Positions 42,901-54,089 of a stretch of DNA of 64,000 nt are shown piece by piece (position 1 is the stretch's first letter; each line of letters opens with the position of its first letter). The DNA is from Paraphaeosphaeria minitans. Its lineage: Eukaryota > Ascomycota > Dothideomycetes > Pleosporales > Didymosphaeriaceae. The notes below the pieces were generated by a model. That model was not told the DNA's origin. It saw nothing but the letters and a program-made list of their open reading frames with translations, and ran no database searches. A program made the translations under genes and the position numbers. The stretch lies in assembly GCA_015832175.1 (NCBI GenBank), contig WJXW01000012.1:1632001-1696000 (forward strand), in the 5' to 3' direction.

Positions 42901-43842
42901 CTGCCCGTCACATCTAAGGCCGCAATTTCTCCCTGCTATGATACAGGGTTTGTTCCGCGAACTGAATGGCAAGATCACCAAGGAATGGAATGAAGTCAGT
43001 CAGCAGGTTGTCAATGCCGGGGAGAACGACAACTTGACGGACGAAATGAAGACTGAAAGCATCCTCCGGCAGCTCACATACTCGTCAGTCACGCTCGTCG
43101 CTGTGCTGCTCGACTCACGGCAGGGTAAGTCGGTGACTCTTGACCTCCCTTCTGAATTGCTGTAGTCGCACTGCCATCAAGACGCTTGAAGCCCCAAAAC
43201 TGACCCCTCCCAGAATTGGCCCGCCTCGACGACGACGCGCGCAAAGACGGCCCCCCAATCTGCGACTTCATCCTCTCCTCCCCCGCCGTCCTCGAACCCA
43301 TACTCGTCTTCTGCAACACGTGCATCCACGTGCGCGACACGCGCTCCGTTAACACCACCGTCCGCGTCCTACGCACCCTCATGCCGCGCTTCCGCGAAAA
43401 GTCACCCATAAGAGACTACTTCTGCAACGAGCTCCTCAAGACCGCCATCATCTCCCTCCACGAGCCCTACTTCGTCGACTGCCAGAAGGACCTCGCGAGC
43501 CTGATCGCAGGCATCATCCACCTCGACGACGACATCCCGCGCGCCATGATCCTCAACCTGCCCGGCATGGGGGACGCGTCGCGCGTGGACCGCAAGCTCG
43601 GCAAGCTCAAGGCCGTGAGTCGCAGCGATGAGCGGCAGCAGAGGAGCGTCGTGCTGGATCTGCTGAGCAGCGTGCGCGGACTGAGCATCCAGGAGCAGGG
43701 CAGGATCGAGCGCCGTGAGCCGCGCCGGAAAACAAAGTTCGAGGAGCAGTACATGCAGGTGGAGCCCGGCGCGGGCGCGAGCGCCATTGTGAGGGGGACG
43801 AGTCCTGGGTTGGAGGGCGTGGCGGGCATGTTTGCCGAGTGA
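39921..43842 (+). CDS. MSN5: Karyopherin of the exportin-5/Msn5 family
   Basis: Five exons (39921-40790, 40842-41036, 41083-42333, 42380-43124, 43214-43842) encode 1229 residues, the size of yeast Msn5. The N-terminal importin-beta-like region includes ALQAIYAPTSNNETRRQATE and AQLRHYGLTMLEFSIRYSW. An exportin-1-like domain follows with LRNKVAQLWTEVAKRSWGAEW and VVLYVLETLSEEIFNRED. HEAT repeats fill the rest, and the end is basic then acidic. The HFGL/LEF and RE/KRxW pattern fits exportin-5/Msn5/HASTY rather than CRM1. These proteins move phosphoproteins and RNAs across nuclear pores with Ran-GTP. Introns are 45-89 nt with good signals. The frame in exon 4 is shifted relative to the apparent long ORFs, which only the splicing resolves. 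Confidence 0.93.
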
Positions 43843-44422
43843 GCCTTCGCCCATGCAAACGAATAGAAGGGGGGGGGGGGGGGGGTGGGGTTGTGGAGGT
43901 GAGGACGGAGGGGCATCGGGGAGTTGAAGATTTGCATTGGAGGGTTGGCACGGGATCTGGAATTATTTAGCATTGCATACCCCCGTCCCTATCTGTGGGC
44001 GGTCATATCTCCATGTAGCTTGGCCTCGCGCTGGCGTCGTTGATATTTCTTTTTTAGAGCATTGTATCTTACCTCTCGATTTCCCACAAAGGAGCCTCAC
44101 TGTGTTTTTCTTTTGGTGTGTGTGTGTGCAAAACGCAGAACAGCTGTCCCCGGCGCGAAGGTCGCAACCCACAAGCTCCCTCTGCACTTGTGGGAGAATG
44201 TGGTCACGATGTAGACTGCAGTGGAGCAAACCCTTCCATTAAACCCAGTCCCGGTTTGGGACCGGGATTCTCCGCATGCACGCCAGACGAGTCGGAGTGG
44301 ATCACGTCTGGGTCATACGCGCTGACTGACTGACAATTTCTAAACGCTCACAGCCGGTCTCCGGAACGCCACGCCACCGATGCAATGCATAAACCAAGCA
44401 ACTCGAGCAATTGAATGACGCC
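43843..44422. other. Convergent intergenic region
   Basis: This is the shared 3' region of the exportin and Ldb17-like genes. It contains a 17-base G homopolymer at 43869-43885 and a TG run near 44117-44128. No gene is seen. Confidence 0.6.
43869..43885. repeat. G17 homopolymer
   Basis: Seventeen consecutive G bases lie 27 bases after the exportin stop codon. It could form a G-quadruplex, and its exact length is prone to sequencing error. Confidence 0.9.
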
Positions 44423-46056
44423 CTACCCTTCCTCTTTGCCTTTCAGCCGGCTCGGCGTCAGCACCCCCGGCTTCTCCGTGTGGCTCGCCACCTCGAGCAC
44501 GCTCGTGCTGCTCGCCTCGCCCCCCTCGACGCTCATCCCCAGCATCCGCCGCGCAAGCTCCTTCTGCCCGTCGCCGACCGCGCTCTCCACCGGACTCTGC
44601 ACCGCGCTGTCGCTGCCATTTGTCTCGCTCGTGGCTGTTCGCGTGATGACTGGGGGCTTCAGCCAGGGCACGGCTGTGCACCGGTCCACGAGGCGCTTCG
44701 TGGTTTCGTCGATGGGGGCGAAGTGGTTCCCGCTCGCGATGAGCAGGGTCAGGATCTGGTGGATGTCGCCGCGCTTGTAGTGTGGGGGTTTGCTGATCTG
44801 GGAGTGCGTGAGTATGGGATGCAACACCCTCAAATAGGTATGCCTGAGCGCGTTCGCGGCGGGCGAATCGCTCGGGAGGTCCATCAAGTTCCGCAATATC
44901 ACGTCGACGAGGACGTGCAGGTCGTTTGTGTAGAAGTACTCTGCGGTCTGGGGGTTTCCGAAGATGAGGTACAGCGCTTTGAGGATGAGGAGTTGGAGGG
45001 AGGTCTCGGATTCGCGGTTCAGCAGGAGGATCAGGTTGCAGCCGAAGGTTTTGTAGATGTTGCCGTGGGTGGAGAGGGCTTTGATGACGCGATTTGTGAC
45101 GCGGCCGTCGTGGGATCGAGTCGAGGCGACGAGGTATTGTTCGTTCAGGACCAGCTGGGGGTGGTCAGTGGCGAGAGATGGATATGGGGTTATGGGGGTG
45201 GCGTACCAGAACGCGAATTACGGGGTAGTGGTAGGGGTCTTCATGGTCGTCGGACACGCCTTCTATAACGCCAAGCAAGTAGAGTATGAAAGAGTCGTCT
45301 ACGGCCACTGTAGGGTGTCAGTCCTGGGCTTGAAGAACCCACCGCCATGGGAACGCCATACCAAAGTCTTCCCACTTCAAGCGCTGGATGCGCGACGACT
45401 CGTACAGCAGCTCAAGCAGCATCTGGTGCAGCCGGGGCTCCTCCTGCATGCTCTCCAGCTGTATCAGCTCGATCAGACGCGCAAAGACGCCCTCCTCGTG
45501 CATCATCTCGAAGGTTGCATCGTTCTGGTTGTTCCGGCCGTCGAAGAGAAGGAAGGCGGCGACCATGTGGAGCGTGGGGTTATCATCGTCCTGCGCGGGG
45601 TCAGCCAGGGCGTGCAGGCTGGGCGATTGGGTTGCGCACCTGCAGCAGGCAATATATGATCTGCCGGCGGACGTATGCCTTGTGTTGGGTGAAGAGCTCG
45701 CCCTGTATCAGGCGGTAGACGCATTTTGCGAGACTGTACTCGGTCTGCAGGTACTCGGCTGGTCGCAGTCAGTGGCGGGCACCGTGGTAGTAGCAGTGGC
45801 AATAGTAGTCTCGGGCGCCTACTCTGGTAGCTGGTAGTGACGTTGAGGTAGGAGCGCAGGGCGTTGTCGATGATCTCGTAGTCGTGCTGCTGGCAGCGCG
45901 TCGACACAATGTCGTCGAGCTCTGTGGCGCACCGTGTTAGCACTGCGTGCTGTGTGAAGGGTGAATCAGATGCATGGCGGGGTCCTTCGCAGCGGGCGCC
46001 TCACCATCCCAAAATTGCTGCTCATTCTCGAGGTTATACGATACCTCAAACGCCAT
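44423..46056 (-). CDS. Ldb17/SPIN90-like actin-patch regulator
   Basis: Six exons (46056-46005, 45921-45823, 45758-45640, 45590-45362, 45307-45207, 45154-44423) encode 443 residues. The SPIN90/Ldb17 leucine-rich domain (PF09431) is nearly continuous: [92 protein letters not shown] and [18 protein letters not shown]. Yeast Ldb17 and vertebrate SPIN90 act at endocytic sites and activate Arp2/3 for linear actin. The C-terminal 130 residues are Ser/Thr/Pro-rich without a clear SH3-binding cluster. Five short introns break the N-terminal half, so single-ORF views show only the last exon and fragment 4. Confidence 0.92.
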
Positions 46057-46750
46057 GCTTGACTCGTGTACGGGCCGCCAGACGCATCCTCGGACGCCGT
46101 GCAAGCTGTGGCGGTGCGGCGATGGCGCGTCAAAGTGTGTGGTTGTATGGTAATCTTGGTGTCGTCCACGTCTCGGTCCTCACCGCCGAGTTATCGCCGT
46201 AGTGCGTCCTGCCACACCTCCGACACCGCCAACACACCCGTTGAGCACACCCGTTGAGCCCCCCACAGCACTGGATTAGCATATACTCTGGGCTCGGTAA
46301 TGCCTTCTACGATGTACGCTGGATCTTATCTAATTTCTGGTCGACTTCCTACGACACAACCCCATGAACTAAACCACCATTACGTCCGGTTTCTTCCTCT
46401 CCCGTATCTATCTGGCCTTCTTATAATTACGGTACTTCCTAGTATTTCGATTCATCCTTCCTATCCTCTAATTTCACCCATACAGCCGCTATAGCGGCTG
46501 CGAACACGAGGTCGGTTACAAGGGAAGCCATGCCAACGTAAATATTCGGCTTCACAGCCATTCCCTTGCTTCCGGACTACGCAGGATTGACAACCATAGA
46601 AGGTGCATACGTTAAAGAAGTGCCAGTTCCCAAGAGCAGATCCTGTCAAAGTTGGGTCTGCCAGAGTCTCGTGCTAAAACTCGCCAGGACGCCGGCGATT
46701 CCGCATAAAATGCTCCACTGCAAACAACAGGTCGAGGACCAAACCGTCTC
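46057..46750. other. Start of the accessory region; no gene seen
   Basis: This holds the Ldb17 promoter side and then unique sequence with no supportable frame. A CACCCGTTGAG duplication occurs at 46237-46257. Confidence 0.4.
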
Positions 46751-46765
46751 GTCTATGCAACACCA

Positions 46766-47165
46766 TACCGAGCACCAATCGACATGAGCGATGTGGAGAT
46801 TGTACTAATAAGAACAACTTCGACAACTGAAGTGCCGCTGAATGGCGAATTGTCTTCAACAGCATACGGAGCACCAATCGACAAAAGCGATATAGAGAGT
46901 GTGCCGATGAGATGAACTTCGGCAACTAAAGCGCCACTAAATGGCGATTTGCCTTTAACAGCATACAGAGCACCAATCACCATGAGCGATATGGAGAGTA
47001 CCAATAAGACAAACTTTGGCACCCGAAGCGCCACTGAATGGCCAATCGCCTTCAACAGCATACGAAGCACCAACCGACAAGAGCAATATGGAGTGTACCA
47101 ATGAGGTCAACTTCGGCAACTGAAGCGCCACTGAATGGCGACTTGTCTTCAACAACCATCGCTCC
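46766..47165. repeat. ~99-bp tandem repeat, four diverged copies
   Basis: The landmark ACCAAYC recurs at 46774, 46873, 46972 and 47069, i.e. spacings of 99, 99 and 97. Each unit carries the order ACCAATCGACA-GAGCGATATGGAGAG-AACTTCGGCAACTGAAGCGCC-ACTGAATGGCGA. Read on the minus strand, one frame gives a 33-residue hydrophobic unit (for example SIGAPYAVEDNSPFSG). Two copies have lost a TC dinucleotide, which shifts the frame. It is either a decayed repeat-protein gene or a non-coding minisatellite whose period happens to be a multiple of three. Confidence 0.85.
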
Positions 47166-47736
47166 ATACTGAGCTTGATAGACACCAACCCCGAAGAGAA
47201 GACCACAGACTGTAAAATCGATCATGAAGGCAGCGATTAATATGGCAGTGTGACGTCTGGAAAGGTCAGCAAGACATGCTTCGCCTTAAGACGCAAAAAC
47301 TGTGCAGTAGAAGAGTGTCTTGCTGCACATTCATCTACGTCCGATGGTGCCTCTTCTTTCTATTGACTGTTGTGGCTGGATCAACAAACAGCAGACGGTG
47401 GACAGGCGGTTGAAGTCATTTGGCGCATCAAGTCCAGGACTAGTACCTAAAGTAGAAATATAGCATGAGCAGTCAATTCTGCCTTTTGGGAAGGTCTGGT
47501 AATCTGATGGTCGAAGAGGTCGCGAGTTTGAAATGAAAACAAAAACAGAACCAAAAACGTGTTGGGATCCCGCGCTTGAAATAGACTGAGATTGAGACTA
47601 TGACTCACAGGCGAGTATTTGGCCGTGGACGAAGGCTATAAACCTAGCGCACTCGCTCTCGCTCTCTCTCTCAGCCTTACTTTGACTGATAATCTAGTCG
47701 TCAAGGTTATCAATCGCATATTGACCGTCGGACAAC
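47166..47736. other. No gene seen
   Basis: Unique sequence between the tandem repeat and the broken methyltransferase. A CTCTCG-type run at 47651-47674 precedes the latter and resembles a fungal core promoter. Confidence 0.4.
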
Positions 47737-48494
47737 ATGTCTACCACCACTACTGAACGCCCCGCGACACATAACCGAGCTTCTGTCCAAGCTCCACAAA
47801 CTTTCTCTGGACCAAGAAGCTGCCATCTCGAAAACAGGCAAGGTCTTTTCTTCGACCATATTGTGCAGAAGAACAGAGCACTAAGTGGCAATGCAAAAGA
47901 CGACTTTGACAGACTCTTGGCCGACAAGTTCATCGCTCTTGGCGAGGACAAATGTCAGTTTGCATACCAACTCATCACTGCCATGGGCACTACAAGCATT
48001 GTCGAAGCTGGGACTAGCTTTGGTGTCAGCACGATATACCTAGCACTTGCCGTCGCGCAAACGTCCATCGCCACTGGAACCACAGGGAGGGTCATCGCAA
48101 CAGAGAACGAGCCCCGGAAAGCAGCCGCGGCAAGAGAACACTGGAGGCAATGCGGCGAGCTGGTCGAGAGATCGTCCCCCCCCTGAGCCACTGGCATTGC
48201 ATATGTTCACTTCCTACCCTCTTGACTTATTCATGGCCTGTTTCTGCACGCACCCAAGACGAAAATGGTCTGACTTGTAGCGTCTAGTTTGGTCCGCGCT
48301 CGCCCTTGATCGTCGTCTCCAAGTTGAGACACGGCGCTGTTGTGCTTACAGACAACACAATATCAGGCGCGGAAGGCTACAAGGACTTGCTAGCCTATCT
48401 GCGGGCGCCAGAGAATGGGTTTCACAGTGTGACTCTACCTTACAGCAACGGCTTCGAAATGAGCGTATATATGCCGCAAACCGAACGTGCGTAG
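47737..48494 (+). pseudogene. O-methyltransferase (class I, YrrM/CCoAOMT-like), disrupted
   Basis: The first 149 codons read well: a leader, then ITAMGTTSIVEAGTSFGVST (motif I) and GRVIATENEPRKAAAAREHW (motif II). The frame ends at TGA 48184-48186 just after a run of eight C. The C-terminal part reappears in another frame at 48306-48494 (SKLRHGAVVLTDNTISGAEG, ending NGFEMSVYMP), which is the normal end of this family. A residue of the middle (WSALAL) is visible in yet another frame at about 48290. The expected GDLRE and DLLLLD strands are missing. Changing the C-run length does not restore them, so I read deletion plus frameshift rather than an intron or a base error. Complete relatives have about 220-250 residues. 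Confidence 0.7.
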
Positions 48495-49284
48495 GGTCAC
48501 GGAGGGGGGGTCCATATACTAGATTCAGCATAAAACGAGAACGTTTTCTTCCAGAGAACTCTCTTCGGTTGTACGCAGTTCACCAATCAAACAAACATAG
48601 TTCATCGTGAATACATGACGCACAGTGTGCGGTGGAAGATACATGTGATGGGTATGCCTGGTGATTTTGGCAGCCTTCCATCTGAACACAGACAAAGCAC
48701 ACACAGCAATGACGCCGAATAGGCTCTACCAACTACGTAACGGCGAATGCTAGGTAGCGTTAGATCTTAATGCATGACACGCTCTGTGGTTACCTCCAAT
48801 AGCAAAATGCTCACTAGCTGTTGACTCGTGTACTTGAGCCCTGTCATCCCCTTCCAATACGATACCTTGTGTCGACTCCCTTCTTTATCTATACCTAGGT
48901 AATACACAGCAGGTGGAAGCGAGCGGATCCCGAAGTAGTCAGTTCAGATTGAAATGCGCAATGGCACGACCCGGCTCTTCGTATCGGCATTTCTCTTTGC
49001 ATTTGTGCACCACGCTCAGCGGGGAAACATGAATTGGCAATTCGATAAGCAACGGGATCGCATGCAAAGCGTGTAATGCCAGACGGGTAGAATGTGACGT
49101 TGCCGACGAACAATCTTGCTGACATTGCCGTTCACGGCAAATTCCTTGCGAGCTGCTCGAATCGAGGCGAGGCAAGTATGTTTGCCCTCGAGTCATTTTC
49201 AAGTATAGGAGGTGAACCATAAGTTTAGATATGCTCGAAAGCGGCGAAGCCCTTCCTCTAACCAACACTTAGCACGAACCGTTC
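48495..49284. other. No gene seen
   Basis: Unique sequence of ordinary composition without recognisable frames. Confidence 0.35.
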
Positions 49285-50636
49285 TTGAGCCTGTTACTCG
49301 ATCGAGCCCGGCCCCTCTCCGGGCGTCGAGGCCAGGGGTTGTTCAAGATCGGCCCCTTACACAGACGTGCAGCAGCCAACAGGCCGCCCCGCAACAGCAG
49401 CGCTTCCAGAATGGTGTGTTCGGAAACTCCTTTGGCGACTCACCTGAGTCACAATCTACCAATCCGGATCCACCAAGACATGCACCTGCACAACCCTGGG
49501 CAGCCCAAAAGCTTGTTCTATGTCGTGGAGGTTGTTCACAGGCTTGATGATGGTTCGACTGAAACACTGGATGTACGATATTTCTCCCAGCTTTCCTCGC
49601 AAATCGATTTGTCTCAATTGCCATGTGTTCTCACCGCCATAACTCACATGTTCAAGTTGTGGACATTCTCATCTCAGAGTACAGTCCGCGTAGCCCAAAA
49701 TCGGACAGATCCGACGCGCGAGTCTTGGCCGACAGACTCAACAAGTGGGAATTGCAACTTCCTGACCAAATCCAGAAGAGAGCGCCGGATGGGTCGCTTG
49801 ACGCGTCATTTTGGGCGAGCATGTTACATTTCGCGTACCAGTACGCTACTAGCCCTGGCCTATAGAATGCTCTCATCCATTGATTCTAGGAACTACTACA
49901 TACTTCTTTTCCGCCCGAAGGCGATCCTAGATTCGACACCAGAAGGCGTAGAAAGAGATGCGCGAGCTCGGGCAGCCGCTGACTCCATCATCCGGCTGGC
50001 AGAAGATACACTCGCAGCTGGAATGATAGACTGCGGAAACGTTCATGCGTAATTTTGTCCCTCATCCTCAATTCTTGTTGAAGCTATTTACCCGAGACTG
50101 ACTGTCCTAGGGTCCTGTCCCTGTTCGGCGCGCTGGCCATGCAAACAATCGTCATTTGTAGCCCAGACAATATCCAGCGACAACTGGCCCAGAACAAATC
50201 TCGACAGTGTCTGTTAGCGTTCGGCGAACTCGCAAAACACTGGCCAGTGAGCATGTGGATCGGCAAATCGTTCATCGACCTATTGACAAGGCTCACGGAC
50301 CACGTTCGTGAAGATTCACTCATGAAGGTATCATCCAGGATCGTGAGTGTTCAACATAACCGGACGTTACGAGGATGCACATGCTCACACAAGCAGGAAC
50401 GAGCGACTACAATACAGGTAATAGGTAGCCGAGGCCAAGGCCATTCAGGGGCCTGTGACGGTATGTCTTTCGCGCAGTGCGACAACTCAACTCCACTTCC
50501 CCATCCATCTGCCGTCACCTCAACGTTTGACAGTATGCTATGGCGAATCACTTCGAGAACACGCTGGGGTTTGTTTTCATTTCTCAAAATGGTCTCGGGT
50601 AGATTGCATCTGCTCCTATTACGGTTCCGACTGTAG
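49285..50636 (+). pseudogene. Fragment of a Fungal_trans regulator (cutinase-TF-like C-terminal part)
   Basis: A coherent splice chain exists: a frame ending at 49840 (VVDILISEYSPRSPKS ... FWASMLHFAYQ), exon 49890-50048 (NYYILLFRPKAILDS, RARAAADSIIRLAEDTLAAG) and an exon from 50111 (VLSLFGALAMQTIVI ... QCLLAFGELAKHWPVSMW). These are the last segments of a Fungal_trans (MHR) protein of the Zn2Cys6 class, with two normal introns. Upstream of about 49670 the reading frame breaks: two other frames carry Gln/Pro-rich linker-like sequence, and no Zn2Cys6 domain is found. The gene is therefore 5'-truncated or frameshifted, though the 3' exons look quite fresh. End points are approximate. Confidence 0.6.
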
Positions 50637-52300
50637 CTGAGGACGAACGTTGAGTCATCCAGACCTCGTTTCTGGTATCCGGCCCAGACACTTATGTAGT
50701 AGGACTACCTATAATCGGTTTAGAAGCTTCCTTTGATCCCTAAACTTACGATCATATTGCCGAACATCTACCTACCGAAAAAGTTACCGATGCCCCATAC
50801 AGCAGCATATTCACTGCTTCATTCGCGGTGCAGATGTCACAGTTTGAATGTGGGGCCTTGGGCAAAGCTGATTTCGAAGACTCTACTAGCCACGGCTTCC
50901 GTGTGGTGGCGCTTCTTCGTCCGGCGGTTCGGAACCTTACGTACGCAATCAAAATACGAGAATCGCCGTTGAAGTGGCACGATTTCGCCAGTGAAGTCAT
51001 TGTTTTTGTTCCCATGCGCTGGATACAGGCATCAGGTGCACACCTTCGGAAGAGACGATTCCGAAATAGTAGATTAGAAGTTGTAGCTCCCAGATTAGGC
51101 CAAAGTTCTGCCCCTTTTCAAACACTGGCGTCTAGCCCTGGATCTATAAATTCACTAGTAGAAGCGTAGCGTATAGTGTACCAAAAATGTAAAGTTTACA
51201 TGGTATAACTAACGAAATAACTATTTTAATTTCTTGACGCTATACTTACTATCTCGTGTTTTCAATAACACTAGCTCATTGAACCATTATCCTTTACTAA
51301 TGGCTCAGCTACTCTACTAGGTTCAAGTTCTAACTAAACAACACATAATAGGCTATCTGCAACTCTGCACTAAAGAAGGCTCTACGGACCAACTAAGCAG
51401 AATTATGCATGGATAATTCGCAACCCTTAATGTTACAGCATCACAGAAACGCTGCGGCATTCTAGACGCATCTATCAAAGCCTACTATGATGGTAAATCT
51501 CCGTTACTGGATGAAGCGAAGCGTGAACAGGTGCTGCCACACTAGGAAATTGCCGATGATGGTATTCTCAAGAGAACAGACCTTGGAAGTCCAGATGTAG
51601 TCATGGTAACCTTCTATTCTTTAGAATAGTATAGATGCATATACGGGTGTGGCTAGAGATGGTAGGGCGGACCCTGTAAATGTGCCGTGTTAACAGGTGC
51701 TCGATCTCAGCCTCAAATGCTAGAGTTTCATTCATCGAGATTGATAGCTCTATATCGCGATTCAGCTAGAGGTTTGTGTAATTAAGTATAAATGGGATGT
51801 ACTCTGTCGATGCCACGCTGTTAAGATACAACCTAGAGGAGCATGTTGGTTTTCTAGAAGCAACGCGTGCGTTGAACATTGCGAACACTGGAATGATTTT
51901 ACCAAGGTAAAGCATCGGGCGGCGATGAGTAGGCGTTATTGGGCTCTGGTAACACATAGTGTTTGTGATTGTACGACACTACGGTAGTCCAACTCAGGTC
52001 ACAGGCAACAATTTAACCATTGACTCGCAAACCTCTGTCCAAGTCGGAGTAATCTGCAAAGGTCAGGACTCACACAGCCATGACTCACTGCTCGAATGTA
52101 TAAAGACTCAGCGTAGACCACCAGAGAGTGGCTTCATTCTGTACAGAAATACCATATAGGAAGTTTAATCGATCACCAATTCTATCAAATTGTTTTCAGA
52201 AAAAAAAAGAAGAAAAAAAAAAAAAACTGCTTCAACTTCACAAGGATCATTCTCAAGCGAGGAATTTCAGGCCCTTTCTTAAAGACAAAAACTCTGCAAC
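50637..52300. other. Gene-free region with a relic reading frame
   Basis: Mostly AT-rich and without genes. At about 51479-51635 the plus strand reads like old coding sequence (YYDGKSPLLDEAKREQ, then ILKRTDLGSPDVVMV) interrupted by TAG at 51543-51545. A purine run of mostly A lies at 52199-52226 upstream of the next gene. Confidence 0.45.
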
Positions 52301-52840
52301 ATGTCAGGCGATCTTGATTTTAGGGCGAGCGTGATGATCAAAGCGGCGATGACCAGCAACGCGGCGCCAGCCGTGCACGTGGATGCATGCCAAGCGCTAC
52401 TTTCGCCCGACTGGTTCGACGGCTACTTCGGTGGTATGAAAGTAGAGTTTGAGGAACAACCCGTGTCAATACTGTCGAAACCAGGGGTGGGTGTTTGTTT
52501 GATGGTGCAGTGGAAGAAACACCCCGCATTTAAAGGAAAATGGCCCGAAGTAGACATGGACCTTCCTAGCACGAGGCATTTGGTGCAAGAATTGGCCGAC
52601 CGAGGTACGAATTATCGGGCGTTCTTCAACTTCGGGGCCTTCACCGCTACTTGGCAGTTTGTGGAAAGTATGTTCACAATACCAACTAGAGGAAGGATTT
52701 GCTGACGAAGACCAGTAAAAGATATGGAAGCGTTCATAGACGGTGATAAGCACAATGGTATGATAGATAAAGACTTGCGCCCTGAATCCGCGGAAACCGT
52801 TCCTATAAATTCTTTTGGTTACATTGAGTCAGTCATTTGA
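52301..52840 (+). CDS. Small two-exon protein of unknown function
   Basis: Exons 52301-52667 and 52716-52840 are joined across a 48-nt intron with GTATGT donor, CTGAC branch site and CCAG acceptor. The unspliced frame stops after 134 codons, while the spliced protein continues to 163 residues and ends at TGA 52838-52840. It is acidic, without signal peptide or membrane segment, and contains LLSPDWFDGYFGGMKVEFEE and FNFGAFTATWQFVE. No family is recognised. The clean intron and normal composition argue for a real gene standing alone in an otherwise decaying region. Confidence 0.55.
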
Positions 52841-54089
52841 GTGGCCCTTGGGCGCTCTTACCGACGCAAACAATGGGCACGGGATCATGTTCTTGGAGGC
52901 GACAAACACACATGTCAGAACTCATGTAAATGTGATCGTTGTCCTTGAAGGCCATGGCAGTGTTCACCCTAGGTAGTCTATATAGTAACCTGTAAACATT
53001 CATTCTCTGTGTCGGCATGATTGAAGCGCGATTGGACACATTCTTCTTGTACCACGTAAACTATGTAGTTCATCGAGGAAGCTGTGCATCTCCCCACGGT
53101 GTACCCGCTACTCGATAATGGCAGCGAGACGCATCATATCTCGCGAGCAAGACTACGATATGGGTACGACTACTGAGATCTAACGATTGCCATTATTTTG
53201 ATCCGGATATTGAACACGATAGACTATGAGGATCCATAGTGCAGAAACGACGTGCCAGGTAGCGTGCTCGGATCGACTCCTCCCACCTTCACCCTATTCT
53301 CTGTGCTAGACTACCAAAAAGCGTCTCATTAATCACCACAGGCCTCGGCTCTAACGAAACAGAGCGGACGTGGGGGCATTGATTGGTGATGTAACAGTCA
53401 CGTGACCATCCACGGTTGTTTCGGATCTCGCACATCAATATCAGTGTATAGTCCACCGCCAACGACCCCCAATGTGGGCCCGCGCGAATCTCTACTACTC
53501 GCCGTAGGGTACATCATTGTCGTCACTGTGGGTATGTGAACGCGTGTCTTGCGGCGACTGTACCGAGGGGCCTCCGGTCTTGGTCCTGGCTGCAGCCACC
53601 ACCCACTTTAAACAGCAAGCATCAATCTATCGACCGCCCACATGGACCAGAGGAGTCTCGGCATTTGAGCAGTTGTGCGTGGTAAGACTTCACAAGAATA
53701 TCTGGCAAGACCAGCAAAGTGAGACGTGTCAGGTACACAGTACCTTGGCCCCGCTACCTAGAGTGGCGCTCGGCTACCTACCGTAGGTACCGCCTTCCAA
53801 CCGCTCCCGTTTCCGGGGGCTGGCTCCCCGCTCTTTCGCAACGCACCATCACACATTACCCATGGCCCATGCCCGTCAATCGATTGCGCCGCCTGACGAT
53901 GGCTGGCCTGACGCTATGGAGCGGGATCCGCGACCGTCACTGGCTCGTGCGCTGGTTGGCACATATCAAAGGTCACCTCTTACGTTAAGCATGTCACACT
54001 TCTGATCCACGTCCTGGCGACTGCATTTCAACAATACCATAGGTAGTTCTCATTCAACCTCTCAATCGTGGTGCTTCAACAATCACACC
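52841..54089. other. Intergenic region upstream of the MFS_5 gene
   Basis: No gene is seen. A palindromic TCACGTGA (53398-53405) directly after GATTGGTGATG could bind a bHLH factor and a CCAAT complex, but this is only motif matching. Confidence 0.35.

Noticed and set aside
39921..43842. CRM1/exportin-1 as the identity of the karyopherin
   Set aside because: The N-terminal motifs (AQLRHYGLTMLEF, LRNKVAQLWTEVAKR) fit the exportin-5/Msn5 group, and the CRM1 Cys-containing central groove motif is not seen.
47487..47535. tRNA-like stretch (GGTCTGGTAATCTGATGGTCG ... GGTCGCGAGTTTG)
   Set aside because: It resembles the anticodon and T arms of an elongator tRNA-Met, but no pairing acceptor stem or proper D arm can be drawn, and the T loop is altered.
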